Positions 25,557 to 36,019 are shown, numbered from the stretch's first letter. The stretch: DNA of 64,000 nt from Sphingomonas paucimobilis NBRC 13935 (GCF_000739895.2 NZ_BBJS01000036.1:62001-126000), one strand, 5' to 3'. The notes: generated by a model from the sequence alone, not told the origin. Numbers and translations are program-made.

Positions 25557-27104
25557 ATGCGGCCTGAGCGCCGGGGGAGGATAACCGATCCGAACACCGT
25601 CTGCATCCTTCCGAAAGGCCTATCCTTGCGACAGACATTCCATCTTCCGGATACCGACCGGCGACGTGTTCTTGCCCTTGGCCTGTCCGGCCTGATGACA
25701 TCGATAGGGTGGGCGACGACCGTCCATGCGACCGAGCCTTCTGCGGCGATCGACGACCTGCTCGACCGCTCCGCAGATGCTTATGGCACGGTGGGCCACT
25801 CCGTCGCCGTTCTACGACGCGGCAGGCTCGTCTATTCGCGTCATGCCGGGCTGTCCGATCGCGAGACGGGCGCTCCTATCACCGACGCCTCCGTCTATCC
25901 GCTCTTTTCGATCTCCAAGCTGTTCGTGATCGTGGAGTTGCTCAAGGCGCGTCAGGCCGGACTGATCAACCTTGATGCATCACTAGCCACGATACGCGCT
26001 GGTCTTCCATCAGCATGGGCCGGGATCACCTTGTTACAGGCCTTGGCCCATGTTTCGGGCCTACCCGACTATATTCCCGATCATGTCGAGCCGACCGACG
26101 AGCAGGCCTTCGCCAGCATCGCGACGCTTCCGCTCCGTTTCGCACCAGGCTCGCGTAACGAGTATAATCAGACAAACTTCCTGTTCGCCAAAAAAGCGCT
26201 AGAACAGGCGACGCGAACGCCGCTGACGAACTTGACGGGGCGTCAGTTCGCTCGCGCCGGAATGACGCGGACCAGCTACCATGTGGAGGGGCAACCCCGG
26301 TTGCCGGACCTGGTGTCGAGCTACCGCCCGGCTCCCAAGCGCGATCGACCGCCGCTGCCCTATGTCTCTCCCTCGTGGCCGGCCTATACCTTCGGCTCGC
26401 GGGGCGTCTTCACGACGCTGCCCGATCTGGTCCGATGGTCACAGGCGCTGCTTTATGGTGCGCTCGTGCCGCTCGCGGCGCTTCGGGAATCATGGTCGCC
26501 CTTTGCCATGCCGTCCCGGAATGCGGCGTGGCACACCCATGGGTGGGAATATTATCGGCACGACGACGTGACGATCGTCGGCCATGGCGGCGAAGCGCGG
26601 CTCGTCTGGCGGCATTTCTTCCGTCAGGCCGACCCGGACGACAGCGCGACGGTGATCTATCTCGACAATGGCGGCCGTACGACGTTCGACCGCCATCGGC
26701 TTGCCACGCTGGTCGCCGATCGCGTCATGCCGGGGGTCGCCCGCAAGGACGAAGAGCAGGAGGAGGCACTTTACCGGGGCATGGCGTCAGGCCGGTGGGA
26801 GCAGGCCAGCGCGACCGTCGCGGCGGCGATATCCACGGACCGGCTGGAAGCGATCGTCAACCGTGTCGGCTACGACGCCATGAACATCCTCGATGCCGAA
26901 GCCGCCCTGCCGGTGTTCCGATGGAACGCCGAGCGCTTTCCCCGCTCTGCCAATGCCCATGACAGTTTGGGCGAAGCCTATCGGGCCGCTGGCCAATGCG
27001 ACCGGGCCAAGGAGAGCTATGCCCGCGCATTGGCGCTCGATCCGGCAAACGATCGCCTCAAGGCGACGATCGACGAACTGAACCAGGCGGCGTGCTGCCG
27101 ATAA
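25557..27104 (+). CDS. Serine hydrolase, beta-lactamase/PBP class C fold, with C-terminal TPR
   Basis: A 515-residue exported serine hydrolase of the Pfam beta-lactamase (class C/esterase) family. The active-site SxxK reads SISK, the second motif region is EYNQTN (Tyr kept, YNQ instead of YxN) and the third motif is GHGG. The C-terminal ~45 residues form one TPR unit (NAHDSLGEAYRAAGQCDRA). A twin-arginine-like signal (DRRRVLALGLSGL) lies near residues 34-46. The start is uncertain: TTG at 25626 with GAAAGG upstream would place this signal about 10 residues from the N-terminus and may be the true start. Natural substrates in this family are peptides, esters or cell-wall precursors; true beta-lactamase activity is not implied. 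Confidence 0.82.
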   Translation: MRPERRGRITDPNTVCILPKGLSLRQTFHLPDTDRRRVLALGLSGLMTSIGWATTVHATEPSAAIDDLLDRSADAYGTVGHSVAVLRRGRLVYSRHAGLSDRETGAPITDASVYPLFSISKLFVIVELLKARQAGLINLDASLATIRAGLPSAWAGITLLQALAHVSGLPDYIPDHVEPTDEQAFASIATLPLRFAPGSRNEYNQTNFLFAKKALEQATRTPLTNLTGRQFARAGMTRTSYHVEGQPRLPDLVSSYRPAPKRDRPPLPYVSPSWPAYTFGSRGVFTTLPDLVRWSQALLYGALVPLAALRESWSPFAMPSRNAAWHTHGWEYYRHDDVTIVGHGGEARLVWRHFFRQADPDDSATVIYLDNGGRTTFDRHRLATLVADRVMPGVARKDEEQEEALYRGMASGRWEQASATVAAAISTDRLEAIVNRVGYDAMNILDAEAALPVFRWNAERFPRSANAHDSLGEAYRAAGQCDRAKESYARALALDPANDRLKATIDELNQAACCR

Positions 27105-27319
27105 TGGGCGGCCGCTTCGTCCGGCGATGACCTTGCGCCCGTTTGCTACTCCCGCGCTGCTGTTGCTGGCCACTTGGCCTCGGCTTTGCGCTGGCTTCCA
27201 TATGGCGTTGCCCGATCTTCAAACGCGACGCGCCCGGAATACAGCTCAGATCAGGGGGCGCCTTATTCCACGACAATCAACATCGGCGGCATCACATCCC
27301 GCCATCGAAAGTTTTGAAG

Positions 27320-29122
27320 CTACGCCAGCCAATTGATAGCGAAGCAAGTGGCCAAGCCAACGATGACATTCATAGGCAGGCCGATCCGGACAAAATCGGA
27401 GAAACGGTAATCGGCCGCAGCGTAGACCATCGTGTTGGTCTGATACCCGACAGGCGTCGCGAAGCTCGCGGAGGCCGCGAACATCACCGCGATGATAAGC
27501 GCGCGCGGGTCTTGGCTGGTGGATTGGGCCAAACCGATGGCCACCGGGGTCATGATGACGGCTACCGCACTGTTGGTCACCGTTTCCGTCAAAGCCGAGG
27601 TCAGGAAATACAGGATCAGAAGCACCCCAAGTGGTGACAACGTGGCCAACCATGGCGATATCGCGCCGACGATCAGGTCGATGGTCCCCATATTCTCCAA
27701 GGCACCGCCGATGCCCAGCATGGCGAAGATCAACACCAGGACGCTGCCATCGATCGATCGCCAGGCTTCTTCCGCATCCACGCACCGCGTGATCAGAACC
27801 ATGCCGACTCCGACGATGGCGAGCGACGTGGCCGACGCCACCCCCAAGGCGGCCAGCGCAATCACGCCAGCCAGTACCCCGATCGCGATCGGGGCACGCG
27901 CGCGGCGGAAGCGGCGAATATGGCTGGTGTCTTCAGCAATCAGGTTCGTGTTGGCGCGCAATTCGGCAAGGGCCGTGCCATCTGCCGCCACCAGTAAATT
28001 GTCCGCCGCGCGCAAACGCACGCTTGCCAGATCGGGGCCTGGAAGGTGTCGCGCCCGGCCAATCCCCAGAATGCGTGCCGGAAGATTCGACAGGAAAGGA
28101 ATGTCGCGTAGCTCGCGACCCAGCGCCGGATGCGCGGGGCCGATCGTCAAGCCAATGAGCTTTACATCGTCCGACCGTGCGCTGTCGGACAGGCGAATGG
28201 GGCGCCCCACATTTTGAAGGCCAACCAGATACTCCTCGCTGCGCGCCAGATCATCGAGTTCGTCAGCGGTTGCGCTGACGACCAAGCGATCGGCCGTTTG
28301 AAGAATCATATCCGCCGGGGGGTTACGCTCAATCCGCGACCCGCGGCGGACCGCGATCAGCCTGATCGCATCGCGGCGCAGGAATGCGATATCTGCCACG
28401 CATATATTCTTCGCTGATACGTCAGGCATCAGCGCGATCTCGGTGAGATAGGACAGCTGGTGCCGATCGGCTATGGTATTGTCGGGCCGAGACGGCAGCA
28501 GACGGGGACCAAGAACCAGCATGGCCACCGCCCCCGCCGCCATCGTCACCAGACCGATGGCCGTGATATCGAAGATGCCGAAACCCGGCTGCCCGTTCGC
28601 GCGTGCCACGCCGTCGACCAGCAGGTTTGTCGAGGTGCCGACCAATGTCAGCGTACCGCCCAAAATCGAAAGATAGGACAGTGGGATCAGCAGGCGGGTC
28701 GCCGGTATGCCGACCGTCCGCGCCAGTCTGCGTACGAGCGGGATCAAGACCATGACGACCGGCGTGTTATTGATGAACGCGGGTGCGATAGCCGCGCCGG
28801 TCAGCATTTCGGCGACCGTGCGCCGTGGCGCATTTCCCGCCCGCCGAACGATCAGACTGGCGAGCGCCTCTATCGTACCGGTCCGCACCAGCGCGCCTGA
28901 CAGGATGAAGAAGGCCGCGATCGTAATCGGCGCCGGATTCGCGAACGCGGCGGTGACGAGCGGTGGCGTGAGCCAGCCCAGCGCCATCATGATCGCCGCA
29001 CCGGCGACCGCGATCGTGACGGGGGGAAAGCGTTCGAGCGCGAACGCAACGAACAAACCAGTTATGAATATCAGCCCCAGCGCCGCACGATGGGCCTCGA
29101 TGCCGGCGAGGATTTCGCTCAT
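27320..29122 (-). CDS. SLC13/DASS-type permease with RCK_C (TrkA-C) domains
   Basis: A 600-residue inner-membrane transporter of the CitMHS/SLC13 type, probably Na+-coupled anion uptake (sulfate or dicarboxylate class). The two membrane halves carry the paired signatures INNTPVVMVLIP and TLVGTSTNLLVDG in the first half, and ETVTNSAVAVIMTP and SFATPVGYQTNTMVY in the second. Between them, about residues 195-385, lie two TrkA-C-like regulatory domains (LIAVRRGSRIE and the segment around GLTIGPAHPALG). ATG 29122 overlaps the K+ channel gene by 4 bp. It is the last gene of the Mrp - channel - permease run. SAC1-like sulfur transporters share this layout. Confidence 0.85.
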   Translation of the reverse strand: MSEILAGIEAHRAALGLIFITGLFVAFALERFPPVTIAVAGAAIMMALGWLTPPLVTAAFANPAPITIAAFFILSGALVRTGTIEALASLIVRRAGNAPRRTVAEMLTGAAIAPAFINNTPVVMVLIPLVRRLARTVGIPATRLLIPLSYLSILGGTLTLVGTSTNLLVDGVARANGQPGFGIFDITAIGLVTMAAGAVAMLVLGPRLLPSRPDNTIADRHQLSYLTEIALMPDVSAKNICVADIAFLRRDAIRLIAVRRGSRIERNPPADMILQTADRLVVSATADELDDLARSEEYLVGLQNVGRPIRLSDSARSDDVKLIGLTIGPAHPALGRELRDIPFLSNLPARILGIGRARHLPGPDLASVRLRAADNLLVAADGTALAELRANTNLIAEDTSHIRRFRRARAPIAIGVLAGVIALAALGVASATSLAIVGVGMVLITRCVDAEEAWRSIDGSVLVLIFAMLGIGGALENMGTIDLIVGAISPWLATLSPLGVLLILYFLTSALTETVTNSAVAVIMTPVAIGLAQSTSQDPRALIIAVMFAASASFATPVGYQTNTMVYAAADYRFSDFVRIGLPMNVIVGLATCFAINWLA

Positions 29123-30162
29123 GCCGGCCCGTCTGTATCCTGGCCGAGGGCTGGTACGACCTCCAGAATGACGTCCCCCGCTTCCAGGCGGTTTGCCGCC
29201 GCTTCCCAAAAACCGATCATTGAGCCCTTACGATAAATGCGATGGCCAAGGCCGGTGGTGATAGCCCGCAGCGGCACACCGATTTCGTCCGCCGCGACGC
29301 GCCGTTCACGCAGCGCGACCCGGCCATCCGTTGCCGCCAGATCCGCCATATAGTCGGCCAAATGTGTGCCGTGCGTGGACCCGGCGAGAAGCAGGCCGGC
29401 GAAGCTCGCCGGATTGATGACGGTATTGGCCCCCGCCTGCCGCGCGATCGCTTCATTGTCGAGCGAGCGGATGATGACGCTGATCGGCAGCGTCGGCGCG
29501 ATGCGGCGGGCGGTCAGGACGATCAGGATGGAGGTATCGTCGCGCCCAGCGGCCACGATCAACGCCCTGGCCGTACCCACACGCACCGCCCGCAAGGCGG
29601 CATCGCGCGTGGCGTTGCCCTCCATGACGGCGACGTCCAGCGCTTCGGCGTTACGGAGTGCAGCAGGGCTTTCATCGATCACGACGATCATGTCGGGATG
29701 CGCGCCGCGGCGGATCAATTCGCTGGCGGCTTCCGATCCGCTATTGCCGAAGCCCGCGATGACGACATGGTCGCGCAGCTGCCGCTGGATCACCGACATG
29801 CGCCATCGCTCCCACACGCGCTTGAGAAGAAAGTCATAGGCGGTTCCCAGGAAAATGAGCCACACGAACAGCCGGATCGGGGTGACGACGAAGGTGTCGA
29901 ACAGCCGCGACTGCTGAGTGACGGGCACGATGTCGCCATAGCCGACGGTCGTGACCGTGATCATCGTGAAGTAGAGGATGTCGGTGAAGGTGACCGGCTC
30001 GCCCGATGACTGGCGCAGGCCATCGCGGTCGAACCAGTGGACGGCCAGCGCGATACCGATCAGGCCCAGCGCCAGCAAGGCCCGCCAGGACAGGGCCAGC
30101 CAGATCGGCGTCCGGCTACGGCGGTACAGGTGATAATCGGGTTTCCGGCCAGCGATGTCCAC
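29119..30162 (-). CDS. Potassium channel with TrkA-N (RCK) domain
   Basis: A 347-residue two-helix K+ channel of the Kch/MthK kind. Helix 1 is about residues 23-43, the selectivity filter TVGYGD lies at 72-77, and helix 2 about 90-110. A cytoplasmic Rossmann RCK domain follows (VVIAGFGNSGSEAASEL from about 132, with the nucleotide-binding Gly motif), then a C-terminal TrkA-C-like region (VPLRAITTGLGHRIYRKGS). The ATG at 30162 lies 9 bp after the stop of the Mrp G subunit, so it is part of the same transcript. It could set K+ conductance alongside Na+/H+ exchange. Confidence 0.9.
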   Translation of the reverse strand: MDIAGRKPDYHLYRRSRTPIWLALSWRALLALGLIGIALAVHWFDRDGLRQSSGEPVTFTDILYFTMITVTTVGYGDIVPVTQQSRLFDTFVVTPIRLFVWLIFLGTAYDFLLKRVWERWRMSVIQRQLRDHVVIAGFGNSGSEAASELIRRGAHPDMIVVIDESPAALRNAEALDVAVMEGNATRDAALRAVRVGTARALIVAAGRDDTSILIVLTARRIAPTLPISVIIRSLDNEAIARQAGANTVINPASFAGLLLAGSTHGTHLADYMADLAATDGRVALRERRVAADEIGVPLRAITTGLGHRIYRKGSMIGFWEAAANRLEAGDVILEVVPALGQDTDGPA

Positions 30163-30171
30163 GGCGCGGCG

Positions 30172-30585
30172 TCAGTCGCTGGCCGTCGAGGCGGGCGTCT
30201 TGCGCTTGGGCGCCTCGAACGTGGCCCAATCGCCGTCCCCGCCGGGGCGGGGCGGCGGACCGGCGATGCCGTCATCCTCATGGGCTTTGCCGAGGCGCGC
30301 GCGGTGGAGATGGACCTTGGCGATCATATTGGCCGAGATCGGCGCGGTGATGAACAAGAACAGCGAGATCAGCAGCTCATGCGCGGTCCAGATGCCGAGC
30401 CGCGTCTGAAAATAGACGACGGAGGCGAGGAGCAGCGCCCCCAGCCCCAGGGTCGTCGCCTTGGTCGGTCCGTGAAGCCGCTCCATGGTCGATGGCAGGC
30501 GCACCAGCCCCCAGCTGCCGATGAGCGCGAAGCCGCCCCCGAGGATCAGCAGGACGGTGATGGCGATGTCGGCGATGACGCTCAT
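30172..30585 (-). CDS. phaG: Mrp/Pha cation:proton antiporter subunit G
   Basis: A 137-residue small membrane subunit of the multi-subunit Na+(K+)/H+ antiporter. Three hydrophobic helices are visible, with the conserved WGLVRLPSTMERLHGPTKATT signature (read as RLPSTMERLHGPTKATT) after helix 1. The C-terminal ~40 residues are a hydrophilic tail. ATG 30585 overlaps the F subunit stop by 4 bp (ATGA). Symbol follows the Sinorhizobium pha nomenclature; mnhG/mrpG are synonyms. Confidence 0.92.
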   Translation of the reverse strand: MSVIADIAITVLLILGGGFALIGSWGLVRLPSTMERLHGPTKATTLGLGALLLASVVYFQTRLGIWTAHELLISLFLFITAPISANMIAKVHLHRARLGKAHEDDGIAGPPPRPGGDGDWATFEAPKRKTPASTASD

Positions 30586-30851
30586 TCGACGATGTCCCCG
30601 CGCAGGATGAACTTGCAATAGGCGATGGTGCTCACGAACCCGACCATCGCCAGCAGCAGCGCGGCCTCGAAATAGGTGTCGTTGCCGCCGATCATGCCGA
30701 TCAGGATGATCAGCGCGATGGCGTTGATGACCATGGTGTCGAGCGCGACGATGCGGTCGCCCAGCGTCGGCCCGCGCAACAACCGCCATACGTTCAGCGC
30801 CAGGGCGAGCGCGATGCAGCCCGACGCGATGTGAAGGGCGACCTCGATCAT
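30582..30851 (-). CDS. phaF: Mrp/Pha cation:proton antiporter subunit F
   Basis: An 89-residue three-helix subunit. The family signature WRLLRGPTLGDRIVALDTM, which includes a conserved Asp in the membrane region, is present at about residues 22-40. Start and stop both overlap neighbours by 4 bp, so it is fully coupled within the operon. Confidence 0.93.
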   Translation of the reverse strand: MIEVALHIASGCIALALALNVWRLLRGPTLGDRIVALDTMVINAIALIILIGMIGGNDTYFEAALLLAMVGFVSTIAYCKFILRGDIVE

Positions 30852-31336
30852 GCGAAAATCCGTTGCAGGCGGGCTTCGTAGCGCGACTTGATGCGGGCGA
30901 TCTCCGCCGCCTCGTCCGCGACGTCGAGCGCGTGGACGAGGAGAAAACGGCCATCCGCCGAGACGTCGGACGAGACGGTGCCCGGCGTCAGGCTGATCGT
31001 GCCCGCCAGCATGGTGATCGCTTCCGGGGTCGTCAGCGCGATCGGCACGACCAGCCAGCGCGCGCGCAGGTCGCGGTTGCGCCGGAACAGGATCAGCCTG
31101 GCGACCTCGAAATTGGCGACGACGATGTCGACCAGCACGATCGCCAGATATCCTAGAAATGCGCGGCGGAAGCGCATGCGCGGGCGATCGGGCCAGAAGG
31201 GCTGGGTGAATTTGGGCAGGATCAGAGCGAAGATGCCGCCCAGCACGATGCCGCCGACCGTGATGTGGTTCGCCATCAACAGCCAGACGATCAGCAGCAT
31301 CGCCGACAGCGCCGGATGGGGCAGGACGCGCTTCAT
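30848..31336 (-). CDS. phaE: Mrp/Pha cation:proton antiporter subunit E
   Basis: A 162-residue subunit with two N-terminal helices (about 8-50) and one near 65-85, then a cytoplasmic domain with ARWLVVPIALTTPEAITML and the conserved SLTPGTVSSDVS motif, followed by LLVHALDV. MrpE is needed for assembly or stability of the complex. It overlaps D and F by 4 bp each. Confidence 0.93.
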   Translation of the reverse strand: MKRVLPHPALSAMLLIVWLLMANHITVGGIVLGGIFALILPKFTQPFWPDRPRMRFRRAFLGYLAIVLVDIVVANFEVARLILFRRNRDLRARWLVVPIALTTPEAITMLAGTISLTPGTVSSDVSADGRFLLVHALDVADEAAEIARIKSRYEARLQRIFA

Positions 31337-32856
31337 CGCCCGCCCCCCAGGATCGCGCTGACATAGCGGCCGGGGTCCATGACCTGCGCGGCGGTGGCGC
31401 GGGTCTGCTCCGTGACCCAACCGGCGCCGATGGTCAGCAGGGCGAGCATCGCCAGGAGCATGATCGGCGCGACGAACTCGGCGCGCGACCGGGCCGTGCC
31501 GGTGATCGCGACGGTCTCCGGAGGCGCGGCCTTCCAGAACAGCGAGGAGCCGCTGCGCGAAAAGCCGACCACGCCGATCAGTGTGGTGACGAGGATCGTC
31601 GCCCAGATCGCCTGCCACCCCGGCAGCGCGAAGCTGGCGTCCAGGATCAGCAGCTTGCCGACGAAGCCCGCCAGCGGCGGCAACCCGACAGCGGCGATCG
31701 CGGCGGTGAGATAGAGCAGCCCGGCGACATCCTGCCCGGCGAAGCGCGGGCTGGGTACGATGCTGTCGGCATAGGGGCCGCGACGCCGCATCGTCACATC
31801 GGCGACCAGGAACAGCGCCGCGCCCGCCAAGGTCGCCTGCACCATGTAATAGAGCGCGGCCGCCAGCGTCGCCTCGCGCCATAGCGACACCGCCATCAGC
31901 AGCGTGCCGGTGGACGCCAGCACCGCAAAGGCCGCCTGTTCGCGCATCCCGCGCGTGGTCAGCACGCCGACAAAGCCGATCACCGCCCCCAGGATCGCGG
32001 CGGGCAGCAAATAGGGTGCCGGTACCCAGGCCGCGGCCCCCGCCTGCGCACCGAAGATCAGCGGCACGGTGCGGATCATCGCATAGACGCCGACCTTGGT
32101 CATGATCGCGAACAAGGCGGCGACGACGGGCATGGTGGCGCCGTAGGTGCGCGGCAGCCAGAGATGGATCGGCACCACCGCCGCCTTCAGCGCGAACACC
32201 GCCATCAGCAGCAGCCCGGCGATGCGCAGCAGCCCTTGATCCTCCCGCGCCAGCGCCGCGACCCTGACGGCCAGGTCCGCCATGTTGAGCGTACCCGTCA
32301 GCCCATAGAGCAGCCCGAGCGACATCAGGAACAGCGCCGATCCGACGATATTGACCACGACATAGGCCACGCCCGCCTTCAGTCGCAGCGCGCCCTGCCC
32401 GTGCAGCATCAGGCCGTAGGAGGCGATCAGCAGCACCTCAAAGAACACGAACAGGTTGAACAGGTCGCCGGTCAGGAACGCGCCGTTCAGGCCCATGAGC
32501 TGGAAATGGAACAGCGGATGGAAATGCCAGCCGCGCTTGTCCGCCCCGGTGATGACGGCGTGGAGCAGCACGGTGACGGCCAGCACCGCCGCCAGCACCA
32601 GCATCGTCGCCGCCAGCCGGTCGAGCATCAGGACGATGCCGAACGGCGCGCGCCACGCGCCCAGCGCATAGCTGCGGATCGCATCGTCCTGCGCACGGAC
32701 GAACAGCGCGACGGCCGCCGCCAGCATCGCGATGCCGCCACCCAGCGACAGCCCCAGCGCCACGGGGCGATGGCGTCGCATCAGCAACATCGTCACGGGC
32801 GCGATCACCGCGGGTATGATGATCGGCGCGATGACGAGGTGGTCGGGAAGCGTCAT
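31333..32856 (-). CDS. phaD: Mrp/Pha cation:proton antiporter subunit D (NuoN/M-like)
   Basis: A 507-residue proton-channel subunit homologous to complex I antiporter-like subunits, with about 14 helices. Visible signatures are LTGDLFNLFVFFEVLL around residue 125 (key Glu in FFEVLL) and VFALKAAVVPIHLWLPRTY near 225 (key Lys and the HxWLP loop). ATG 32856 overlaps phaC by 4 bp; the open frame extends upstream to 33225 but that part shadows phaC. Confidence 0.94.
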   Translation of the reverse strand: MTLPDHLVIAPIIIPAVIAPVTMLLMRRHRPVALGLSLGGGIAMLAAAVALFVRAQDDAIRSYALGAWRAPFGIVLMLDRLAATMLVLAAVLAVTVLLHAVITGADKRGWHFHPLFHFQLMGLNGAFLTGDLFNLFVFFEVLLIASYGLMLHGQGALRLKAGVAYVVVNIVGSALFLMSLGLLYGLTGTLNMADLAVRVAALAREDQGLLRIAGLLLMAVFALKAAVVPIHLWLPRTYGATMPVVAALFAIMTKVGVYAMIRTVPLIFGAQAGAAAWVPAPYLLPAAILGAVIGFVGVLTTRGMREQAAFAVLASTGTLLMAVSLWREATLAAALYYMVQATLAGAALFLVADVTMRRRGPYADSIVPSPRFAGQDVAGLLYLTAAIAAVGLPPLAGFVGKLLILDASFALPGWQAIWATILVTTLIGVVGFSRSGSSLFWKAAPPETVAITGTARSRAEFVAPIMLLAMLALLTIGAGWVTEQTRATAAQVMDPGRYVSAILGGGR

Positions 32857-33206
32857 GCCGCGTCCTCCTCGTCCGGCGCAACGCGGCCATCGACCTGATC
32901 CGATCCGGTTTCGAGGAAGCTGCGCAAGCTCAGGATCACGGTCATCGCGGTCATGCCGAAGGTGATGACGATCGCGGTCAGCACCAGCGCCTGGGGTAGC
33001 GGATCGGCATGCAGCGCCACGCCCTTGGCGTAAAGCGGCGGGCGATCGACCACCAACCGGCCGATCGCGAACAGGAACAGATTGACCGCATAGGACAAGA
33101 GGGTGAGCCCCAGCACAACCTGAAAGGTCCGTCCGCGCAGGGCCAGATAGATGCCGCCGGCAACCAGCATGGCGATAGCGGAGGCGACCAGGAATTCCAG
33201 GCTCAT
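32853..33206 (-). CDS. phaC: Mrp/Pha cation:proton antiporter subunit C (NuoK-like)
   Basis: A 117-residue three-helix subunit related to NuoK. Helices lie at about 3-22, 28-50 and 72-95; the conserved [15 protein letters not shown] and [14 protein letters not shown] segments are present. Both ends overlap neighbours by 4 bp. The symbol refers to the pha antiporter operon, not to the polyhydroxyalkanoate synthase gene of the same name. Confidence 0.94.
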   Translation of the reverse strand: MSLEFLVASAIAMLVAGGIYLALRGRTFQVVLGLTLLSYAVNLFLFAIGRLVVDRPPLYAKGVALHADPLPQALVLTAIVITFGMTAMTVILSLRSFLETGSDQVDGRVAPDEEDAA

Positions 33207-36019
33207 GCCCTGCCCTCCCCTTCATATTTGGCGGCGCGCTGCGCGATATGGGCGAGCTGCGCCAGCGCCATCAGTACCGCGCCGACGACGACGCAGGCGA
33301 CGCCCAGATCGAACAGCATCGCGGTGGCCAGCTCGAACTCGCCGATCAGCGGCAGATGGACATGGCCATAGCTGCTCGTCAGGAAGGGCGCACCGAACAG
33401 CAAGGCGCCAAGCCCCGTAGCGACTGCGATCAGCACGCCGAACCCGATCAGCTGATGCTCGCCGAACTTGCGCCGCGCATCCGTCCAGTCGAAGCCGGAG
33501 GCGAGATATTGCAGCAGGATGGCAATGGAGAAGACCAAGGCGGCGATGAACCCGCCACCCGGCTGGTTGTGCCCGCGCAGGAAGATGTACATCCCGACCA
33601 GCAGCGCGAGCGGTAGCAACAGGCGCGTCGCCATGACGAACATCATGGGATGACGCTCGGGCGAGAAGCGGTCCTGCGACCGCCATGCGCGCAGCCGCTG
33701 GCCGGCCACACCGGTCGCAGCAGGTTCGAGCAGCGCGTAGATCGCAAGCCCCGCGATGCCCAGCACGGTGATCTCACCCAATGTATCGAAGGCGCGGAAA
33801 TCGACCAGGATGACGTTGACGACATTGGTGCCGCCCCCGCCCGAATAGCTGTTCTCCCAGTGGAAGCGCGAAATGCCCTCGCGCACCGGCCGCGTCATGA
33901 TCGCCCAGGCGAGCCAGCCGGTGCCGAGCCCGCCCAGCGCCGCGATCGCGGCGTCGCGCACCCGCCTCGGCACGGTCGACAGGCGCGGCGGCTGGCCGGG
34001 TAGCAGGTGCAGCGCCAGCAGCATCAGCAGGATCGTCACCACCTCGACCGCGATCTGGGTCAGCGCGAGATCGGGCGCGGACAAATGGATGAAGGCCAGC
34101 GCCATGACGAGGCCGATGACGCTGATGAAGATCAGCGCGAGATAGCGGTGACGATCGACCGCCAGCACCGCCAGCGTCGCGACGATCAGCGCGGCCCAGG
34201 CGATGACCGCGACCGGCGATGCGGGCGTGGTGGCGGCCGAACCGGCGATGATCCCGAACCGCAAGGCCGCATCCAGGCCCAGCGCCAGTGCGACAACGAA
34301 CAGCATAACCAGATAACGCTGCAACGACGCGACATGCAGCCATTCGGACGCGGTGCGCAGGCCATGGACGATCGCCGTCATGCTCCGGTCGAAAAGGGCC
34401 TTTGCGTCGGGCAGCGGCAGCCGGGCGACCATCCGCTCCGCCGTGGCATGGCGCCACAGCAGCAGCAGCGCAACGGCCACCGCGCCCAGGCTCATCATCA
34501 ACGCCGGATTGATCCCATGCCACAGCGAGAGATGCAGGTCCGGCGTCGCGCCTCCCGTCACCGCCGCACTGGCCGCCGCGACCAGCGACCCTGCGAGCGT
34601 CATGGGCCACAGCCCGAGCGCGAGCGCGATCGCCGCCAGAATGGCGGGCGGCCCGAGCAGGATGGCGCCGGGATCATGCGGCGCGGCGACCTCGCCGGTG
34701 CGACGCTTGCCGAAATGCAGCGCCACGGCATAGCGTAGCGAATAGGCCGCTGACAGCATCGCCGCGATCGTCGCCAGCACCGGCACCAGCAAGGCCTGTG
34801 CGGCAAAGCTGGTATGCGCGCTTTGCTCCAGCATCATCTCCTTGGAGATGAACCCGCCCAGCGGCGGCAGCCCCGCCATGGCGGCCGCGGCCAGCACACC
34901 GAGCGTTGCGGTCAACGGCATGATCGCCGCCAGCCCGCCCAGCCGCCGGATGTCGCGTGTGCCCGTCTCGTGATCGACGATCCCGGCATGCATGAACAGC
35001 GCTGCCTTGAACGCGGCATGGTTGAGGATGTGGAAGATCGCCGCCGTCGCCGCCGCCCCCGTCCCGAAGCCGAGCAGCATGACCATCAACCCCAATTGGC
35101 TGATCGTCGAATAGGCGAGGATCGCCTTCAGGTCGTGCCGGAACAGCGCGACGCCGGCACCGAACAACATGGTCAGCAACCCGACCGGCGCGACGATGCC
35201 GAACCACAGGTTGGTTCCCGCCAGGACCGGCCAGAGCCGCGCGAGCAGGAACACCCCCGCCTTCACCATCGTCGCCGAATGGAGATAGGCGCTGACCGGC
35301 GTCGGCGCGGCCATGGCATGCGGCAGCCAGAAGTGAAACGGGAACTGCGCCGACTTGGTGAACGCGCCTGCCAGGATCAGGAGCAGGATCGCCGGGTACA
35401 GGGGGGAGAGCTGAACCAACTCGGCCCGAGCCAGGATCGTTGCGAGGTCATAGCTGCCTGCCGCCTTGCCCAGCAGGACCATGCCCGCGATCAGCGCCAG
35501 GCCGCCGCCGCCGGTGATGGTCAAGGCCATCCGCGCCCCCTGCCGCGCCTCCGCCTGGTCGCGCCAGAAGCCGATAAGCAGGAAGGAGGCGAGGCTGGTC
35601 ATCTCCCAGAACACCAGCATCAACAATATGTTACTGGATAAGGCGATGCCCACCATCGCCCCCTGGAAGAGCATCAGGAAGGACAGGAACCGCGCGGTCG
35701 GCTCGCTCTTCGCCAGATAACCCTGCGCATAGATGACGACGAGTAATCCGATCCCCAGGATCAGCCCGGCAAACAGCAACGCCAGCGGGTCGAGCCACAG
35801 GCTGAAGTCCAGGCCGAGCGTGGGCAACCACGCAATCCTGATCGTCGCCGTTCGTCCCGATAGCACGGTGCTCGCCTGCGATAACAAAATGGCCAACCCG
35901 CCGGCGCTGGCACCCGCTGCGATCAGCATATGGACGCCACGCGACGCCCGCCGCATCGTCATGATTAAGACGACCGCGATGAACGGCAAAAATATCAGGG
36001 CCAGCAGAAGCACCCGCAT
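33203..36019 (-). CDS. phaAB: Mrp/Pha cation:proton antiporter fused subunit A-B
   Basis: A 938-residue subunit: the N-terminal ~760 residues are MrpA (NuoL-like, with [19 protein letters not shown] and [24 protein letters not shown]), then the MrpA C-terminal extension, and a fused MrpB domain (from about 795; [19 protein letters not shown] is the MrpB signature). Fusion of A and B is typical of alphaproteobacterial group 2 (Pha) systems. It is the first gene of the operon, ATG 36019. The complex exchanges cytoplasmic Na+ or K+ for external protons and supports pH and salt tolerance. Confidence 0.94.
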   Translation of the reverse strand: MRVLLLALIFLPFIAVVLIMTMRRASRGVHMLIAAGASAGGLAILLSQASTVLSGRTATIRIAWLPTLGLDFSLWLDPLALLFAGLILGIGLLVVIYAQGYLAKSEPTARFLSFLMLFQGAMVGIALSSNILLMLVFWEMTSLASFLLIGFWRDQAEARQGARMALTITGGGGLALIAGMVLLGKAAGSYDLATILARAELVQLSPLYPAILLLILAGAFTKSAQFPFHFWLPHAMAAPTPVSAYLHSATMVKAGVFLLARLWPVLAGTNLWFGIVAPVGLLTMLFGAGVALFRHDLKAILAYSTISQLGLMVMLLGFGTGAAATAAIFHILNHAAFKAALFMHAGIVDHETGTRDIRRLGGLAAIMPLTATLGVLAAAAMAGLPPLGGFISKEMMLEQSAHTSFAAQALLVPVLATIAAMLSAAYSLRYAVALHFGKRRTGEVAAPHDPGAILLGPPAILAAIALALGLWPMTLAGSLVAAASAAVTGGATPDLHLSLWHGINPALMMSLGAVAVALLLLWRHATAERMVARLPLPDAKALFDRSMTAIVHGLRTASEWLHVASLQRYLVMLFVVALALGLDAALRFGIIAGSAATTPASPVAVIAWAALIVATLAVLAVDRHRYLALIFISVIGLVMALAFIHLSAPDLALTQIAVEVVTILLMLLALHLLPGQPPRLSTVPRRVRDAAIAALGGLGTGWLAWAIMTRPVREGISRFHWENSYSGGGGTNVVNVILVDFRAFDTLGEITVLGIAGLAIYALLEPAATGVAGQRLRAWRSQDRFSPERHPMMFVMATRLLLPLALLVGMYIFLRGHNQPGGGFIAALVFSIAILLQYLASGFDWTDARRKFGEHQLIGFGVLIAVATGLGALLFGAPFLTSSYGHVHLPLIGEFELATAMLFDLGVACVVVGAVLMALAQLAHIAQRAAKYEGEGRA

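Noticed and set aside
26150..26190. YNQ in place of the YxN motif as a sign of an inactive serine hydrolase
   Set aside because: Tyr is kept, and variants with Gln at the third position are common among esterase-like members of this family, so loss of activity is not implied.
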